DNA of 12,250 nucleotides, from NCBI GenBank assembly GCA_951800155.1, contig CATOJL010000026.1, positions 1 to 12,250 on the forward strand, written 5' to 3'. The DNA is from an uncultured Bacilli bacterium. Its GTDB lineage: Bacteria; Bacillota_I; Bacilli_A; RF39; UBA660. This document shows, one piece after another, positions 1 to 8,825 of the stretch. The notes beneath the pieces are model-generated. The model worked only from the letters and a program-made list of their open reading frames with translations, was not told the origin of the DNA and made no database searches. The position numbers were made by a program, and so were the translations under genes. The stretch's first letter is position 1, and each line of letters opens with the position of its first letter.

Positions 1-57
1 GTATTTACACCAATGAGTTGCACAGATTATGGTCTAAGGATAGAAGGGGAAAAATAG
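1..57 (+). CDS. Possible 3' end of an upstream gene (partial)
   Basis: Frame 1 is open from the window edge to a TAG at 55-57 and encodes 18 residues (VFTPMSCTDYGLRIEGEK). It is followed by a strong terminator at 100-147, which fits the end of a gene. A second open frame (3-68, ending GKIEKN) is almost as plausible. Frame 1 is preferred only because its third codon positions are more AT-rich, like the rest of the window. The product is not recognised, and a fragment this short cannot be assigned to a family. Confidence 0.3.
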   Translation, partial: VFTPMSCTDYGLRIEGEK

Positions 58-99
58 AAAAGAATTAAATAGAGGTTTAGAAAATTATTGGGTTGATTG

Positions 100-147
100 A
101 AAAAAGAGTAGATCTTATTTTATTCTTAAAATAGGGTCTACTTTTTT
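100..147 (+). terminator. Rho-independent terminator upstream of the Wadjet operon
   Basis: A 15-bp stem pairs 107-121 (AGTAGATCTTATTTT) with 128-142 (AAAATAGGGTCTACT) around a 6-nt loop. All 15 positions pair, two of them as G-U. The stem is followed by T142-T147 and preceded by an A tract at 100-105, so it could also work for transcription from the other side. It insulates jetA from the gene to the left and implies that the operon has its own promoter between 148 and 222. Confidence 0.85.
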
Positions 148-194
148 GATCCAATAAAAAACATAAAAAAAGCATATACGGTTTTGTCTAAATA

Positions 195-203
195 TGTTAT
201 GAT
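195..203 (+). promoter_or_regulatory. Candidate extended -10 promoter for the jet operon
   Basis: TGT followed by TATGAT (198-203) is an extended -10 element in the AT-rich gap between the upstream terminator and jetA. No good -35 hexamer lies 16-18 bp upstream, so the call rests on the -10 alone. If real, transcription would start near 210 with a leader of only about 13 nt. That would exclude the upstream in-frame TTG (184) and ATG (199) as jetA starts. Confidence 0.3.
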
Positions 204-222
204 AAATAAAAAGAGGAAAATT

Positions 223-1698
223 ATGGAAGTATATGAAAAATTAACTAAACAAATTGTTGAAACAAAATATTTAAGTGTTGAAAATGCTTATCGTTATCGT
301 CCTATTATGCGCCTTTTTTATAAAAAGTATGAACAATTGGAATATTGGCTTTATAAAGAAGAGGTATATAGAGAATTAAAAGAAAATGAATTATTTAATA
401 CATATACAATTGAGGAATGTGAAAGAGATTTAGAAACTTTAACAGAATGGCTCAGTTTAAGAAAAATGCAAGATACAAAAAAAGCAAATTCAATTGAAGA
501 ATTTAAAAATAAGAAATTTAGATATCAACTTACAGAATATGCTACGCAGATAGAACGTTTGACAATTTCTTTAGAAGAAATGGAGATAAAAACAGCTTCT
601 TTGGAACCAAAACTATTTGACAGACTTCGTATTTCTATTGCAAAATTAGAGGATGGTTCTTCTTTTGTAGAAGAAGATGCTTTTGAATTATGGGAAGGGA
701 TTAATGATGATTTTACAAAATTAAATCAAAATTATCAAGATTTTTTAAAAAAGTTTAATGAACCCAAATCAGAAGAATTATTACAAAGCGTTTTATTTTT
801 ACAATTTAAAGGAGAAATAACAAAATATTTAAGAGAATTTATTCGAGGGTATCAAAAAAATATTCATTCGATTCGTGCAAGTATTTCGAAAATTGATGCT
901 ACCACTATCGGGGAATTTTTAGAAAAAATCAATGCTTATTACAAGAAGACACCCATTTTAAATCAAGAGTTTGATTTTCAAAAATTAAAGGAGAACAACT
1001 TAGGAAAAATGAACAATATTTTTAAATGGTTTGTTGGGACAAGTACAACCCCAAGTGAAGGGGATAAACTCATGAGTACTACGGATAGCATTATTGTTAA
1101 AATTACAAAGTATGCCAGTTCACTCATTGAACTTCGTGGAAATATGACAAATCGCAAGGAAGAATATAAACATTTATGTAGAGTATTTGACAAATTAGAA
1201 ACGATAGAAGATTGTCATAAGTATGCATCTGTTATTTTTGGAATTGAAAGTGTGAGGCATTTTACAGGAAATTCGAATTTGAATACAGATGTGATTGTAA
1301 ATACGTATGATATTCCATCAATTGAAATTTGTTTATCTTCTAGAACAAAACTAAGAAAAGAAAAAGTGAAAGTAGAGCCAATTGTCGATAAAACGGCAAT
1401 GAAAAAACAGCTATTAGAAGAATATAGAAAAAGGAATGAAAAAAATAAAGAGATTTTGAAAAATTTAGTCAAGGATGGGAAAATTAGTTTAACAGGAAGT
1501 ATTTTCCTATCAAAAGTAGAAAGAAGATATGTAGAATCTCTTTTAGCAAACCAGAATAAAAAGGAAACAACTTTTGGTCTAGCTTATCATAGCATCAAGA
1601 AAGATGGTATGTGTGAAATTATTGCAGAGGATGGAACATTTTATATGGAGAGTATGGAAATAGAATTTGAGGGGGAAATAGATGGATACACATACTAA
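223..1698 (+). CDS. jetA: Wadjet type I subunit JetA (DUF2397, kleisin-like MksF analogue)
   Basis: A 491-residue protein of the DUF2397/TIGR02677 family. In Wadjet it plays the kleisin part, bridging the JetC ATPase heads and holding JetB. The N-terminal stretch with YLSVENAYRYRPIMRLFY and a WLY motif soon after is characteristic of the family. Residues 1 to about 110 look like a winged-helix domain, the middle is long and helical, and the C-terminus (about 435-491) resembles a second small domain. The frame is open from a TTG at 184, but the ATG at 223 is chosen because GAGG at 213-216 lies 6 nt upstream, the same spacing seen for jetB and jetC. The first gene of four, it overlaps jetB by 17 nt. 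The family assignment is from recognised sequence; the kleisin role comes from published Wadjet work. Confidence 0.9.
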   Translation: MEVYEKLTKQIVETKYLSVENAYRYRPIMRLFYKKYEQLEYWLYKEEVYRELKENELFNTYTIEECERDLETLTEWLSLRKMQDTKKANSIEEFKNKKFRYQLTEYATQIERLTISLEEMEIKTASLEPKLFDRLRISIAKLEDGSSFVEEDAFELWEGINDDFTKLNQNYQDFLKKFNEPKSEELLQSVLFLQFKGEITKYLREFIRGYQKNIHSIRASISKIDATTIGEFLEKINAYYKKTPILNQEFDFQKLKENNLGKMNNIFKWFVGTSTTPSEGDKLMSTTDSIIVKITKYASSLIELRGNMTNRKEEYKHLCRVFDKLETIEDCHKYASVIFGIESVRHFTGNSNLNTDVIVNTYDIPSIEICLSSRTKLRKEKVKVEPIVDKTAMKKQLLEEYRKRNEKNKEILKNLVKDGKISLTGSIFLSKVERRYVESLLANQNKKETTFGLAYHSIKKDGMCEIIAEDGTFYMESMEIEFEGEIDGYTY

Positions 1699-2857
1699 AG
1701 AATTAGAATATTTATTAAATAATTATTGGTGTGTTAAAGAAGTAAAGCCTAAGGAATATTTTGAAATAAAGAATCATTTGGATTACTATAAAGATTTCAT
1801 TCGAGATAAATTAGGAAGTAGACTTATCGTAAATGATCGTTTTATTAAATTAGAAAAAATTCCTACTACCCCTAAAATATATATGGGAATTACTTCATTT
1901 ACAGATAAATTAGAATATATCATTCAATTTATTGTTTTACTATTTTTAGAAGATAAGCCAAAACTAGAACAATTTATTTTGTCAGATTTAATTGAATTTA
2001 TAACCAATACAGCAACAACATTACAACTAGATACAATGCCTAATTGGAATATCTTTCATCACCGAAAATGTCTAGTAAATGTAATGAATCATTTAAAAAA
2101 TTTATCCATTCTTCGTGTTGTGGAAGAAAGAAGCCTTTTTACAGAAGATGCAAAGGCAGAGGCTTTATATGAAACTACAGGAATATCAAATTATTATGTC
2201 CGTGAATTTAAAGGAAATATTGTAGAATATACGAGTATCTCTGATTATATGAATGATGAATTTGCTGATCAAAATGAATTGGTAGGGGATGTAAGAAGAT
2301 ACCATATTTATCGAAGTTTACTCTATGGACTGGTCACCTATACAGAAGATTTAACAGAATATGAAATGGATTATATGCGCAAATTCAGAGGAAGTATTAA
2401 AAATGAATTCGAGAAATATGTAAATGGGGAATTTGAATTAACACGGAATATGGCTCTACTTCTAATTGATCCAGAATCGAGGGAAAAAGAGTACTTTCCA
2501 AATACAAAAGCAATCAGTGATATACTTCTTTTAGTAAATTATGCTATTGTTTTGAAGATAACAAATGAAGAATTTTCTTTGCAAGAAAACGAAACTTTCG
2601 CTATAGCACAAGAACAATTATATAGAATTATTAAAGATGTGAGGCAAGAATATCAAATGTATTTTAGTAAAAATTATCGAGAAATGCCTTTGGATAAATT
2701 TATAGAAGAAGTGATTTATTATTTAAAAGAATATGATTTTATAAAAGAAACAGAACTTAGATATATTATTTATCCAAGTATTGCAAGAATGGTAGGGTAT
2801 ATCCCTAAAGAAAAGGAAGTACAGTTAAGTATATTTGAAGGAGTCGAAAATGAATAG
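1682..2857 (+). CDS. jetB: Wadjet type I subunit JetB (DUF2398, KITE-like MksE analogue)
   Basis: A 391-residue protein matching the DUF2398/TIGR02678 family in length and in its N-terminal signature: GSRLIVNDRFIKLEKIP, then a YMGI motif and a hydrophobic FIVLLFLEDKP helix. In Wadjet this subunit is the KITE-type winged-helix dimer that binds the JetA kleisin. The ATG at 1682 sits inside the end of jetA, with GAGGGGG at 1669-1675 six bases upstream, and the gene ends 8 nt into jetC. These overlaps imply translational coupling and fixed subunit ratios. No truncation or frameshift is visible. On its own this family has little recognisable chemistry, so the call leans on both sequence and gene order. 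Confidence 0.88.
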   Translation: MDTHTKELEYLLNNYWCVKEVKPKEYFEIKNHLDYYKDFIRDKLGSRLIVNDRFIKLEKIPTTPKIYMGITSFTDKLEYIIQFIVLLFLEDKPKLEQFILSDLIEFITNTATTLQLDTMPNWNIFHHRKCLVNVMNHLKNLSILRVVEERSLFTEDAKAEALYETTGISNYYVREFKGNIVEYTSISDYMNDEFADQNELVGDVRRYHIYRSLLYGLVTYTEDLTEYEMDYMRKFRGSIKNEFEKYVNGEFELTRNMALLLIDPESREKEYFPNTKAISDILLLVNYAIVLKITNEEFSLQENETFAIAQEQLYRIIKDVRQEYQMYFSKNYREMPLDKFIEEVIYYLKEYDFIKETELRYIIYPSIARMVGYIPKEKEVQLSIFEGVENE

Positions 2858-5800
2858 ATTTAAAATTACAAAAATAGGATTACTTAATTTTTGGTTATAT
2901 GATGAAGAAGAATATGATTTTTATGGTGGTAAACTGATTTTAAGAGGAACAAATGGATCAGGGAAATCGGTTACAATGCAGTCCTTTATTCCCCTTATTT
3001 TAGATGGAAATAAAAGTCCTGAGCGTCTAGATCCATTTGGGTCTAAAGAAAGAAAAATAGAGGATTATATCTTAGGAGATTCTTCTTCACTTCAAAAGGA
3101 AGAGGCAACATCTTATTTGTATATGGAAATGTATAATGAAGAGGAAAAGAAGTATATAACTATAGGATTAGGGTTTCGTGGTAGAAAAGGAAAAGGCGTT
3201 GATTCTTGGGGCTTTGTTTTAAAAGATGGTGCTCGAGTAGGAAAAGATTTTTTTCTTTATAAATCACCTGTAAATAAAATTCCTCTTTCCAAAAATGAAT
3301 TAAAAGCAAGACTTGGAACAATCAATGAATTTACGGATACAATGAAAGAGTATAAAGTGATGGTAAATCGGCTATTATTTGGATTTTCTTCCTTAGATAC
3401 GTATGATGAATTTATTAAATTACTCCTTCAATTAAGAAGTAATAAACTATCAAAAGATTATAAGCCAACGAATTTAATTCAAGTTTTAAATACAGTTTTA
3501 CAACCTTTAACAGAGGAAGATTTAAGACCATTATCTGAAGCTATTGAGCAGATGAATAAAACAAAAGAACAAGTAGAAACTTTAGAAAGAAACATAAAAA
3601 AGTTAAAAGACTTTTTAAAAGTATATCGGAATTATAATGAAATTCTATTAGTTACAAAAGCTAGAAATTATCAAGCAAAAAATACTACCTATCAAACGAT
3701 AAAGGAAAATATAGATGAATTATCTAATAAATTAGAAAAGTTTAAAATGGAAATAGAGGAGAAGAAGAAAAGGTATAATGAAGTTTTAAATGAACTAGAT
3801 ATTCATAGAGAACAAAAAGAACAATTAGAGGATAGTGATTTAAAACAAAAAATTACAGCGTTAGGAAAAATAAAGGAAGATATTATAACACTTACTGCTA
3901 AGGTCGAAGAACTAGATATTACCATTGATAAACGAAAAGAAGAAGAGATAGAATATAAGAAAAAGATCAAGCAAGTAGAAGATGTCATTTATGATTTAAA
4001 AAGACAAATGGATGAAGAATGTATTGATTTAAAGGATTTATCACAGGATAGTTATTTTGATGAGATTGTTTTCTTCTGTGATGAGTTAAAGGAAAATATT
4101 GATCAAAGTATGTCTTTTGAAAGTATATTTATGTCATTAAAGACTTATGAAAATAAAGTAAGTATGCTTATTTCTCTTTTAGAAGAAGAGCAAAAAATAG
4201 TGATGGAAAGCGAAAGAACACGCGTCGAATTTGAAAAATTAGTGAATGCTTATCAAATCGTAGAAAAGGATTTAACAAATGAAGAGAAGAATTTAAAGGA
4301 AAGTATTTTAGCTTGGGAAGAAGAATTCATTAATAAAATAAATAATAATAAGTATTTAAAAATGGATGATGAGCTACAAAAAAAGATATTTGTCTTGATG
4401 AATAATTATTCTAAAAATAATTATAATGAGGTAGTATCCATTTATACAGAGGCCGCTTTACAAATAAAGGAAAGTATGATTGAAACAAGACTAGGCCTTG
4501 CAAATAAAAGGGAACAAAAAAGAATGGAACTTGCGCAACTTACTTCTTCTTATGCTACATTAAAGGAAAAAGAGGATATAGAGCTTCCTACTTTAAATGA
4601 GCAAGCCGATCAATTATTAAAAGAAAATAACATTCCCTTTCTTCCCTTTTATAAATGTATTGAATTTAAAGAGCATATTGCCGATCAAGTAAAGGACAAT
4701 ATAGAATCCGCTTTACTAGAACTAGGTATTTTAAATGCAAAAGTTGTAAGAGAAGAAGATATGGAGAGAATAGAAAACTTAAATGAACAAGTGATATATT
4801 TAAAGAAAACAACAAAGAAAAACAAGAATCTTTCACAGTATTTTGATGTGAAACTAGATAAAGAATCCTCTATGAAAGAAAGTACTGTGCAGGCAATTTT
4901 AGAATCCATTAGTGTAGATCAAAATGACATTGTTGCAATTTTAGAAAATGGGCTTGCAAAAATGGATGTTTTACATGCGATTGCAGATCGGAATTATGAA
5001 CAAGTGTATATTGGCTATTTGAAACGGAAAGAGTTAAAAATGCAGAAGCTACATGAGATAGAGTTGCAGATAGAAAATGTAAAAGCAAATTTAAATATGA
5101 TAGAAAATGCAATACAAGAGTGTAATGAAAAATTGGAAGTTCTTGAAAAGGAAAAAGGAAATATTCCAACAGATACTTTTATTACAGAAATCATGGATAA
5201 AATTAAAAATATGACAATGGAACTTACCTATAATGATAAAAAACAAAAAGAATTAGAAGAAAACATTCTTGAAAATGATAAAGAAATTAAAAAAATTAGA
5301 GAGAAAATCGAGGAAAAGAAACGTGGAATTTATATTCCTCTTCATTTAAATGCATGTAAAGAAGTAAGTGAAGTTTTAAAAGGAATGAGAGAAATTCTTG
5401 ATAGACTTAGAAATGCCCACGGAACTTACTTAAATAAACAAGAAGTAAAAAATAGTATGCAAGAGAGTTTGGAAGGAACACAGAGCAGTTTAGATTATTT
5501 TATTTCTGATAAAATAGAAAAAGAGAATGAATTAAAGAAAAATATAGCCATGCAAGACTCTATTCATGCTTTATTAGAAACAGAAGAGTATAAGGATCAA
5601 AAGGAACGTTTACTTTCTATTGAAACAAATATAAGAAATTTAGAAAAAGAAAAGGAACAATTGATAAAAGAAATATCTAATTTAGAAAAAGATATTGAAT
5701 ATGAGGGAGGTAGTTTAGAGGAATATCATACAAAAGAAGAGAATATGAAAAAAGAAGTAGACACGTATTTAGAGGTTTTTTTAAGAGAATATAAGTTAAA

Positions 5801-6932
5801 TTATGTCTATACGGATGAGATTGTTCATACAGATAAAACAATTAAAATGGTTCTAAAGGATGGTGCTTCTAGAAGGGAAATGTCTTTAAACGAAGCACTT
5901 ACTAATTTTTATTCTTCTTATAATCGCTATAGTCTAGAATTAAATGATTACTCGTTAAGAGATGTTACCTTATTTAATGATTACGATATGTCTAGTGAAA
6001 AAGAAAAAGAAATTTATGAAAATAATACACGAGTAGATGTTGTTGCTATGTATCAAGGAGTCAAGGTAAATCTTCTTTCCTTAGCTAGTAAATTAGAAAG
6101 TGATATCGAAGAGAATAAAGACCTAATTAGTAGACAAGATCGACATTTATTTGAAGATATACTTCTAAATACTGTTGGTGAAAAAATTAAAAAACGTATT
6201 GATGATTCAAGTAAATGGGTAGATAAAATTAATAAGATTATGTCTTCTATGCAAGAAAATAGTGCATTAAGTTTTAAACTTGTTTGGAAAAGTATTGCTG
6301 CTGATAGTGAGGGAGAGATGGATACGAAAGAAATTGTTCGTATTCTAAAGATGGAACCAGAACTTATGAAAGAAAGTGATAGGGAAAAATTAACGAACCA
6401 TTTTAGAAGTAAAATCAAAAAAGCAGAAGAATTGTATCAGGATTCTTACATTTCTTTTTATAAGATTATTGAGGATGTATTAGATTACAGAAATTGGTTT
6501 ACCTTTCAACTTTTATATCAACAAAAAAATGAAAATATGAAAGAGTTAACAGATAAAGCTTTCTCTAAATTTAGTGGAGGAGAACGTGCAAAAAGTATGT
6601 ATATTCCTTTATTTGCCAGTGTTTATGCAAAATTGAATCAGGCAAGACAAAATGCTCTTCGTATTATTGCATTGGATGAAGCATTTGCTGGAGTTGATGA
6701 AGATAATATAAGGGAAATGTTTGGAATTTTAAAGTATTTGGATATTGATTTTATTATCAATTCACAAATATTATGGGGAGATTATGATACGATAGAAGAT
6801 TTATCCATTTGTGAATTAATTCGTCCACAAAATTCATCTGTTGTTACAGTAGAAAGATATAGATGGAATGGAAAATATAAAGAAATTATTCATGATAGAG
6901 AAAAGGATAGTGGGGTCTTAGTTGATGCATGA
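2850..6932 (+). CDS. jetC: Wadjet type I SMC/MukB-like ATPase JetC (TIGR02680)
   Basis: A 1360-residue SMC-like motor that binds and extrudes DNA by ATP hydrolysis. It starts with the TIGR02680 hallmark GLLNFWLYDEEEYDF and a Walker A motif GTNGSGKS at residues 33-40, followed by an LDPFGSKERKIEDYILG stretch. Two long coiled-coil arms (roughly 230-590 and 745-1000) flank a hinge-like region near 595-745, which includes IESALLELGILNAKVV. The C-terminal head carries the signature KFSGGER (S1242-G1243-G1244-E1245) and Walker B IIALDEAFAGVD (D1276, E1277). The chosen ATG at 2850 has GAAGGAG 6 nt upstream. An in-frame TTG at 2835 lacks comparable support. The length fits the family, and all ATPase residues needed for activity are present. 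Confidence 0.95.
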   Translation: MNRFKITKIGLLNFWLYDEEEYDFYGGKLILRGTNGSGKSVTMQSFIPLILDGNKSPERLDPFGSKERKIEDYILGDSSSLQKEEATSYLYMEMYNEEEKKYITIGLGFRGRKGKGVDSWGFVLKDGARVGKDFFLYKSPVNKIPLSKNELKARLGTINEFTDTMKEYKVMVNRLLFGFSSLDTYDEFIKLLLQLRSNKLSKDYKPTNLIQVLNTVLQPLTEEDLRPLSEAIEQMNKTKEQVETLERNIKKLKDFLKVYRNYNEILLVTKARNYQAKNTTYQTIKENIDELSNKLEKFKMEIEEKKKRYNEVLNELDIHREQKEQLEDSDLKQKITALGKIKEDIITLTAKVEELDITIDKRKEEEIEYKKKIKQVEDVIYDLKRQMDEECIDLKDLSQDSYFDEIVFFCDELKENIDQSMSFESIFMSLKTYENKVSMLISLLEEEQKIVMESERTRVEFEKLVNAYQIVEKDLTNEEKNLKESILAWEEEFINKINNNKYLKMDDELQKKIFVLMNNYSKNNYNEVVSIYTEAALQIKESMIETRLGLANKREQKRMELAQLTSSYATLKEKEDIELPTLNEQADQLLKENNIPFLPFYKCIEFKEHIADQVKDNIESALLELGILNAKVVREEDMERIENLNEQVIYLKKTTKKNKNLSQYFDVKLDKESSMKESTVQAILESISVDQNDIVAILENGLAKMDVLHAIADRNYEQVYIGYLKRKELKMQKLHEIELQIENVKANLNMIENAIQECNEKLEVLEKEKGNIPTDTFITEIMDKIKNMTMELTYNDKKQKELEENILENDKEIKKIREKIEEKKRGIYIPLHLNACKEVSEVLKGMREILDRLRNAHGTYLNKQEVKNSMQESLEGTQSSLDYFISDKIEKENELKKNIAMQDSIHALLETEEYKDQKERLLSIETNIRNLEKEKEQLIKEISNLEKDIEYEGGSLEEYHTKEENMKKEVDTYLEVFLREYKLNYVYTDEIVHTDKTIKMVLKDGASRREMSLNEALTNFYSSYNRYSLELNDYSLRDVTLFNDYDMSSEKEKEIYENNTRVDVVAMYQGVKVNLLSLASKLESDIEENKDLISRQDRHLFEDILLNTVGEKIKKRIDDSSKWVDKINKIMSSMQENSALSFKLVWKSIAADSEGEMDTKEIVRILKMEPELMKESDREKLTNHFRSKIKKAEELYQDSYISFYKIIEDVLDYRNWFTFQLLYQQKNENMKELTDKAFSKFSGGERAKSMYIPLFASVYAKLNQARQNALRIIALDEAFAGVDEDNIREMFGILKYLDIDFIINSQILWGDYDTIEDLSICELIRPQNSSVVTVERYRWNGKYKEIIHDREKDSGVLVDA

Positions 6933-8178
6933 GTATACTTCCTATTTTAAATCAAAAAGCGCATACGATCGTTTTATTCATCAAATGTATGAAAAGTATA
7001 AATCTTTAGCAAGGTTTTCAGGAACAATTACACTAGCAAATCTTTCTTTAGAGGAAGCGACTTATTTATCAAGATTATTTGGAAAGTCATATGAAAAAGG
7101 AGAAACGATCTCTCTTTCTCTTTCTAAATTTATTCAAATTATGAAGTCTTCAAAGTATAGTGATTTTGACATGTATACTTTTATGGAAGAATATTTAGGT
7201 TTTCCTTTAATGACAAAAAGGGAAGAAAAAAGTACGAAAAAGGATGAGGAAAAAAAGTTTTATGAAGAAATAATAAAATCAAATTCTAAAGGAAGTCTAT
7301 GGCTTAAAAGTGTTGTGGAAACAAAAAAGCAACCTTACTTATTGTTACATAAAAAGTATAATAAAAATAAAAATGCTTTAAAAAAAGAACTTCATTTTAT
7401 TATTGATTTAATTGATGCACTTCCTAAAGAAAAAATGTTACTGCCTATGTATGCATCACAAGTTACAAAGGATCCACACTATTTAGATTTGGATACAAGT
7501 CATAGCAATTTATATTTCTATGCATTAGCACATAGAAGTGGTGTAGATTATCCAACAAGTAGAGAAGCTAAAATTAACTTATTAGCAAAAAATAATATAG
7601 AAATTGATGCCATATCCAATTATGTGATTACCTATAATTTGCTTGCTAGTAAGGAATATTTAAATGCATTTTCAAAGCATAAGGAAACCTTAATTTTAAA
7701 TATTCAAAACATTATGACGACTGAAAAATTTTCTAGTTTGAGTAAAAAGGTATTTATTTTTGAGAATCCTTCGATACTAACTGAAATTTTATATCGAAAT
7801 AGGAATGTGAGTGTAATTATTTCAGGAGGGTTTCCCAATACGAGTGTGTATCTTTTGTTAGACAAACTTCTCTCATCAGGAAATGAATTGTATTATAATG
7901 GTGATTTGGATCCAGAAGGGTTATTGATTGCTCAAAAATTAAAGGAAAAATATTCGAATTCACTAAAGTTGATTGGTTACACAGAAAAAGATTATTATAC
8001 TTGTATTTCTAAGAATAGCATAAGTGAGTCTAGGTTAAAAAAGATGGATCAGTTAAAGGACGCAGAGTTGTTACTTATACGTGATGTATTAGTAAAGAAT
8101 AAGTATTCTGCTTACCAAGAAAATAATAAGGAACGATTAATGAATTTAATTTTGGAAATATTAGGTGGGGAGAGATAG
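6925..8178 (+). CDS. jetD: Wadjet type I TOPRIM nuclease JetD (DUF2399)
   Basis: A 417-residue protein of the TIGR02679/DUF2399 family. JetD is the subunit that cuts plasmid DNA once the JetABC motor has sensed a small circle. The N-terminal part is variable and helical. The C-terminal TOPRIM fold shows its glutamate in VFIFENPS (E280) and the metal-binding pair in YYNGDLDPEGLLIA (D327, D329), so the nuclease looks intact. The gene overlaps jetC by 8 nt, the same overlap as jetB/jetC. The start is uncertain by one codon: GGGG at 6912-6915 lies 9 nt from the ATG at 6925 and 6 nt from a TTG at 6922. No clear terminator follows the stop. Confidence 0.92.
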   Translation: MHEYTSYFKSKSAYDRFIHQMYEKYKSLARFSGTITLANLSLEEATYLSRLFGKSYEKGETISLSLSKFIQIMKSSKYSDFDMYTFMEEYLGFPLMTKREEKSTKKDEEKKFYEEIIKSNSKGSLWLKSVVETKKQPYLLLHKKYNKNKNALKKELHFIIDLIDALPKEKMLLPMYASQVTKDPHYLDLDTSHSNLYFYALAHRSGVDYPTSREAKINLLAKNNIEIDAISNYVITYNLLASKEYLNAFSKHKETLILNIQNIMTTEKFSSLSKKVFIFENPSILTEILYRNRNVSVIISGGFPNTSVYLLLDKLLSSGNELYYNGDLDPEGLLIAQKLKEKYSNSLKLIGYTEKDYYTCISKNSISESRLKKMDQLKDAELLLIRDVLVKNKYSAYQENNKERLMNLILEILGGER

Positions 8179-8212
8179 GATATTTTGCAAATGTTTTGGT
8201 AGGGGATTTGTT

Positions 8213-8408
8213 CTGTTGTAGATTGTAAGGGTTGAGTGATTATGATCTACATAGATAGAGTTAAAATCAATATCCGAAGTATTGTAATAAATGTTATTGG
8301 ATGTAATATTGCATTTATTTACAATGGATTTTTCATCATAGGTAAAGATTGTTTTAAACTTTGAGTAGTATAATGTATGAATCCCTTACTCCTTACAATC
8401 TAGAACAG
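8213..8408. repeat. 196-bp MITE-like inverted-repeat element
   Basis: The ends form an 18-bp inverted repeat with one mismatch: 8213-8230 (CTGTTGTAGATTGTAAGG) against 8391-8408 (CCTTACAATCTAGAACAG). Complementarity continues inward in blocks, for example the ATTAT and CTAC blocks near 8239-8250 with matching blocks near 8360-8375, and GTTAAAA at 8260-8266 with TTTTAAAC at 8352-8359. An inner stem pairs 8281-8293 (ATTGTAATAAATG) with 8312-8325 (CATTTATTTACAAT), with one bulge. The whole sequence therefore folds back on itself. It begins 34 nt after jetD. No transposase and no clear target duplication are seen. It may be a miniature transposable element or a large structured RNA. Confidence 0.6.
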
Positions 8409-8660
8409 GGCGAAAGGACTAGTAAAAGCTAATCTTTTTTGTTATTTTCATGCTGTCTTAGTTAGTGTGTGATAATATTGAAATATAATAAAATGAGAAC
8501 GAACCGATTTTTAGATTTCATGAAGCCATCGCGTATAGACTAGAACACAATGATTATTTTAAGAATTTTCTTTATATTATAGTTCTTCCCATTTTAGGGA
8601 TTAGGGAATAAAAAATTATTTTAGGGTGGAAAATGAAGCGAACTGATTTTTATAGATATA
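8409..8660. other. Degenerate intergenic region with diverged direct repeats
   Basis: No intact gene is seen here. An open stretch at 8492-8611 on the + strand (39 codons, containing EAIAYRLEHNDYF) has no start codon. Two diverged copies of one short sequence lie at about 8490-8516 (AAAATGAGAACGAACC plus GATTTTTAGAT) and 8630-8657 (AAAATGAAGCGAACTG plus ATTTTTATAGAT), each opening on an ATG that soon meets a stop. The 9-mer ATTTTAGGG also occurs twice (8591-8599 and 8628 region, the latter within ATTATTTTAGGGTGG). The picture is of decayed coding sequence, but the parent gene is not recognised. Confidence 0.35.
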
Positions 8661-8689
8661 TTGAATAATTGAAAAAAGGATAATATATT
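8661..8689 (+). promoter_or_regulatory. Candidate sigma-A promoter of the amidase remnant
   Basis: TTGAAT at 8661-8666 and TATATT at 8684-8689 are separated by exactly 17 bp, close to the sigma-A consensus. Transcription would begin near 8696 and run through the ribosome site at 8727-8734 into the 26-codon reading frame. In DNA this AT-rich such matches can arise by chance. Spacing, direction and position in front of a good ribosome site support the call. Confidence 0.45.
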
Positions 8690-8739
8690 ATAATCACCTA
8701 ATTTATGCTTTGTCATAAGATATTGCAAGGAGGGATTAT

Positions 8740-8820
8740 ATGGCAAAAATAGTGATAGATCCAGGACACCCGAGTTATATATTCCCCAATGTAAGAGGTA
8801 TAACAAATAAGAATCTATAA
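8740..8820 (+). pseudogene. Truncated N-acetylmuramoyl-L-alanine amidase remnant (26 codons)
   Basis: An ATG behind a strong ribosome site (AAGGAGGG, 8727-8734, 5-nt spacer) encodes a peptide beginning MAKIVIDPGHP and ending at TAA 8818-8820. KIVIDPGH is the usual N-terminal strand and first zinc-ligand histidine of Amidase_3 cell-wall amidases, which are about 200 residues or longer. Here the reading frame stops 16 residues after the histidine and runs straight into a terminator at 8826. The promoter, ribosome site, first codons and terminator survive while the catalytic domain is gone, as expected of an internal deletion. A real short peptide gene is possible but less likely. Confidence 0.6.
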
Positions 8821-8825
8821 AATGT

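Noticed and set aside
184..222. Longer jetA start at TTG 184 or ATG 199
   Set aside because: No ribosome site precedes either codon, and a candidate -10 element overlaps them. ATG 223 has GAGG at ideal spacing and gives a normal family N-terminus.
8241..8363. 40-codon ATG frame (MIYIDRVKINIRS start) on the plus strand
   Set aside because: It lies wholly inside the inverted-repeat element, the purine run upstream is poorly spaced, and it resembles no known protein.
8161..8385. 74-codon open stretch on the minus strand across the MITE-like element
   Set aside because: It has no ATG, GTG or TTG near its beginning, no ribosome site and no recognisable family. It lies in the self-complementary repeat and overlaps the end of jetD, so it is most likely incidental.
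8410..8440. Possible terminator ending in TTTTTT after AAAGGACTAG
   Set aside because: The stem has a mismatch and a bulge and few G-C pairs. It is too weak to call despite the T run.
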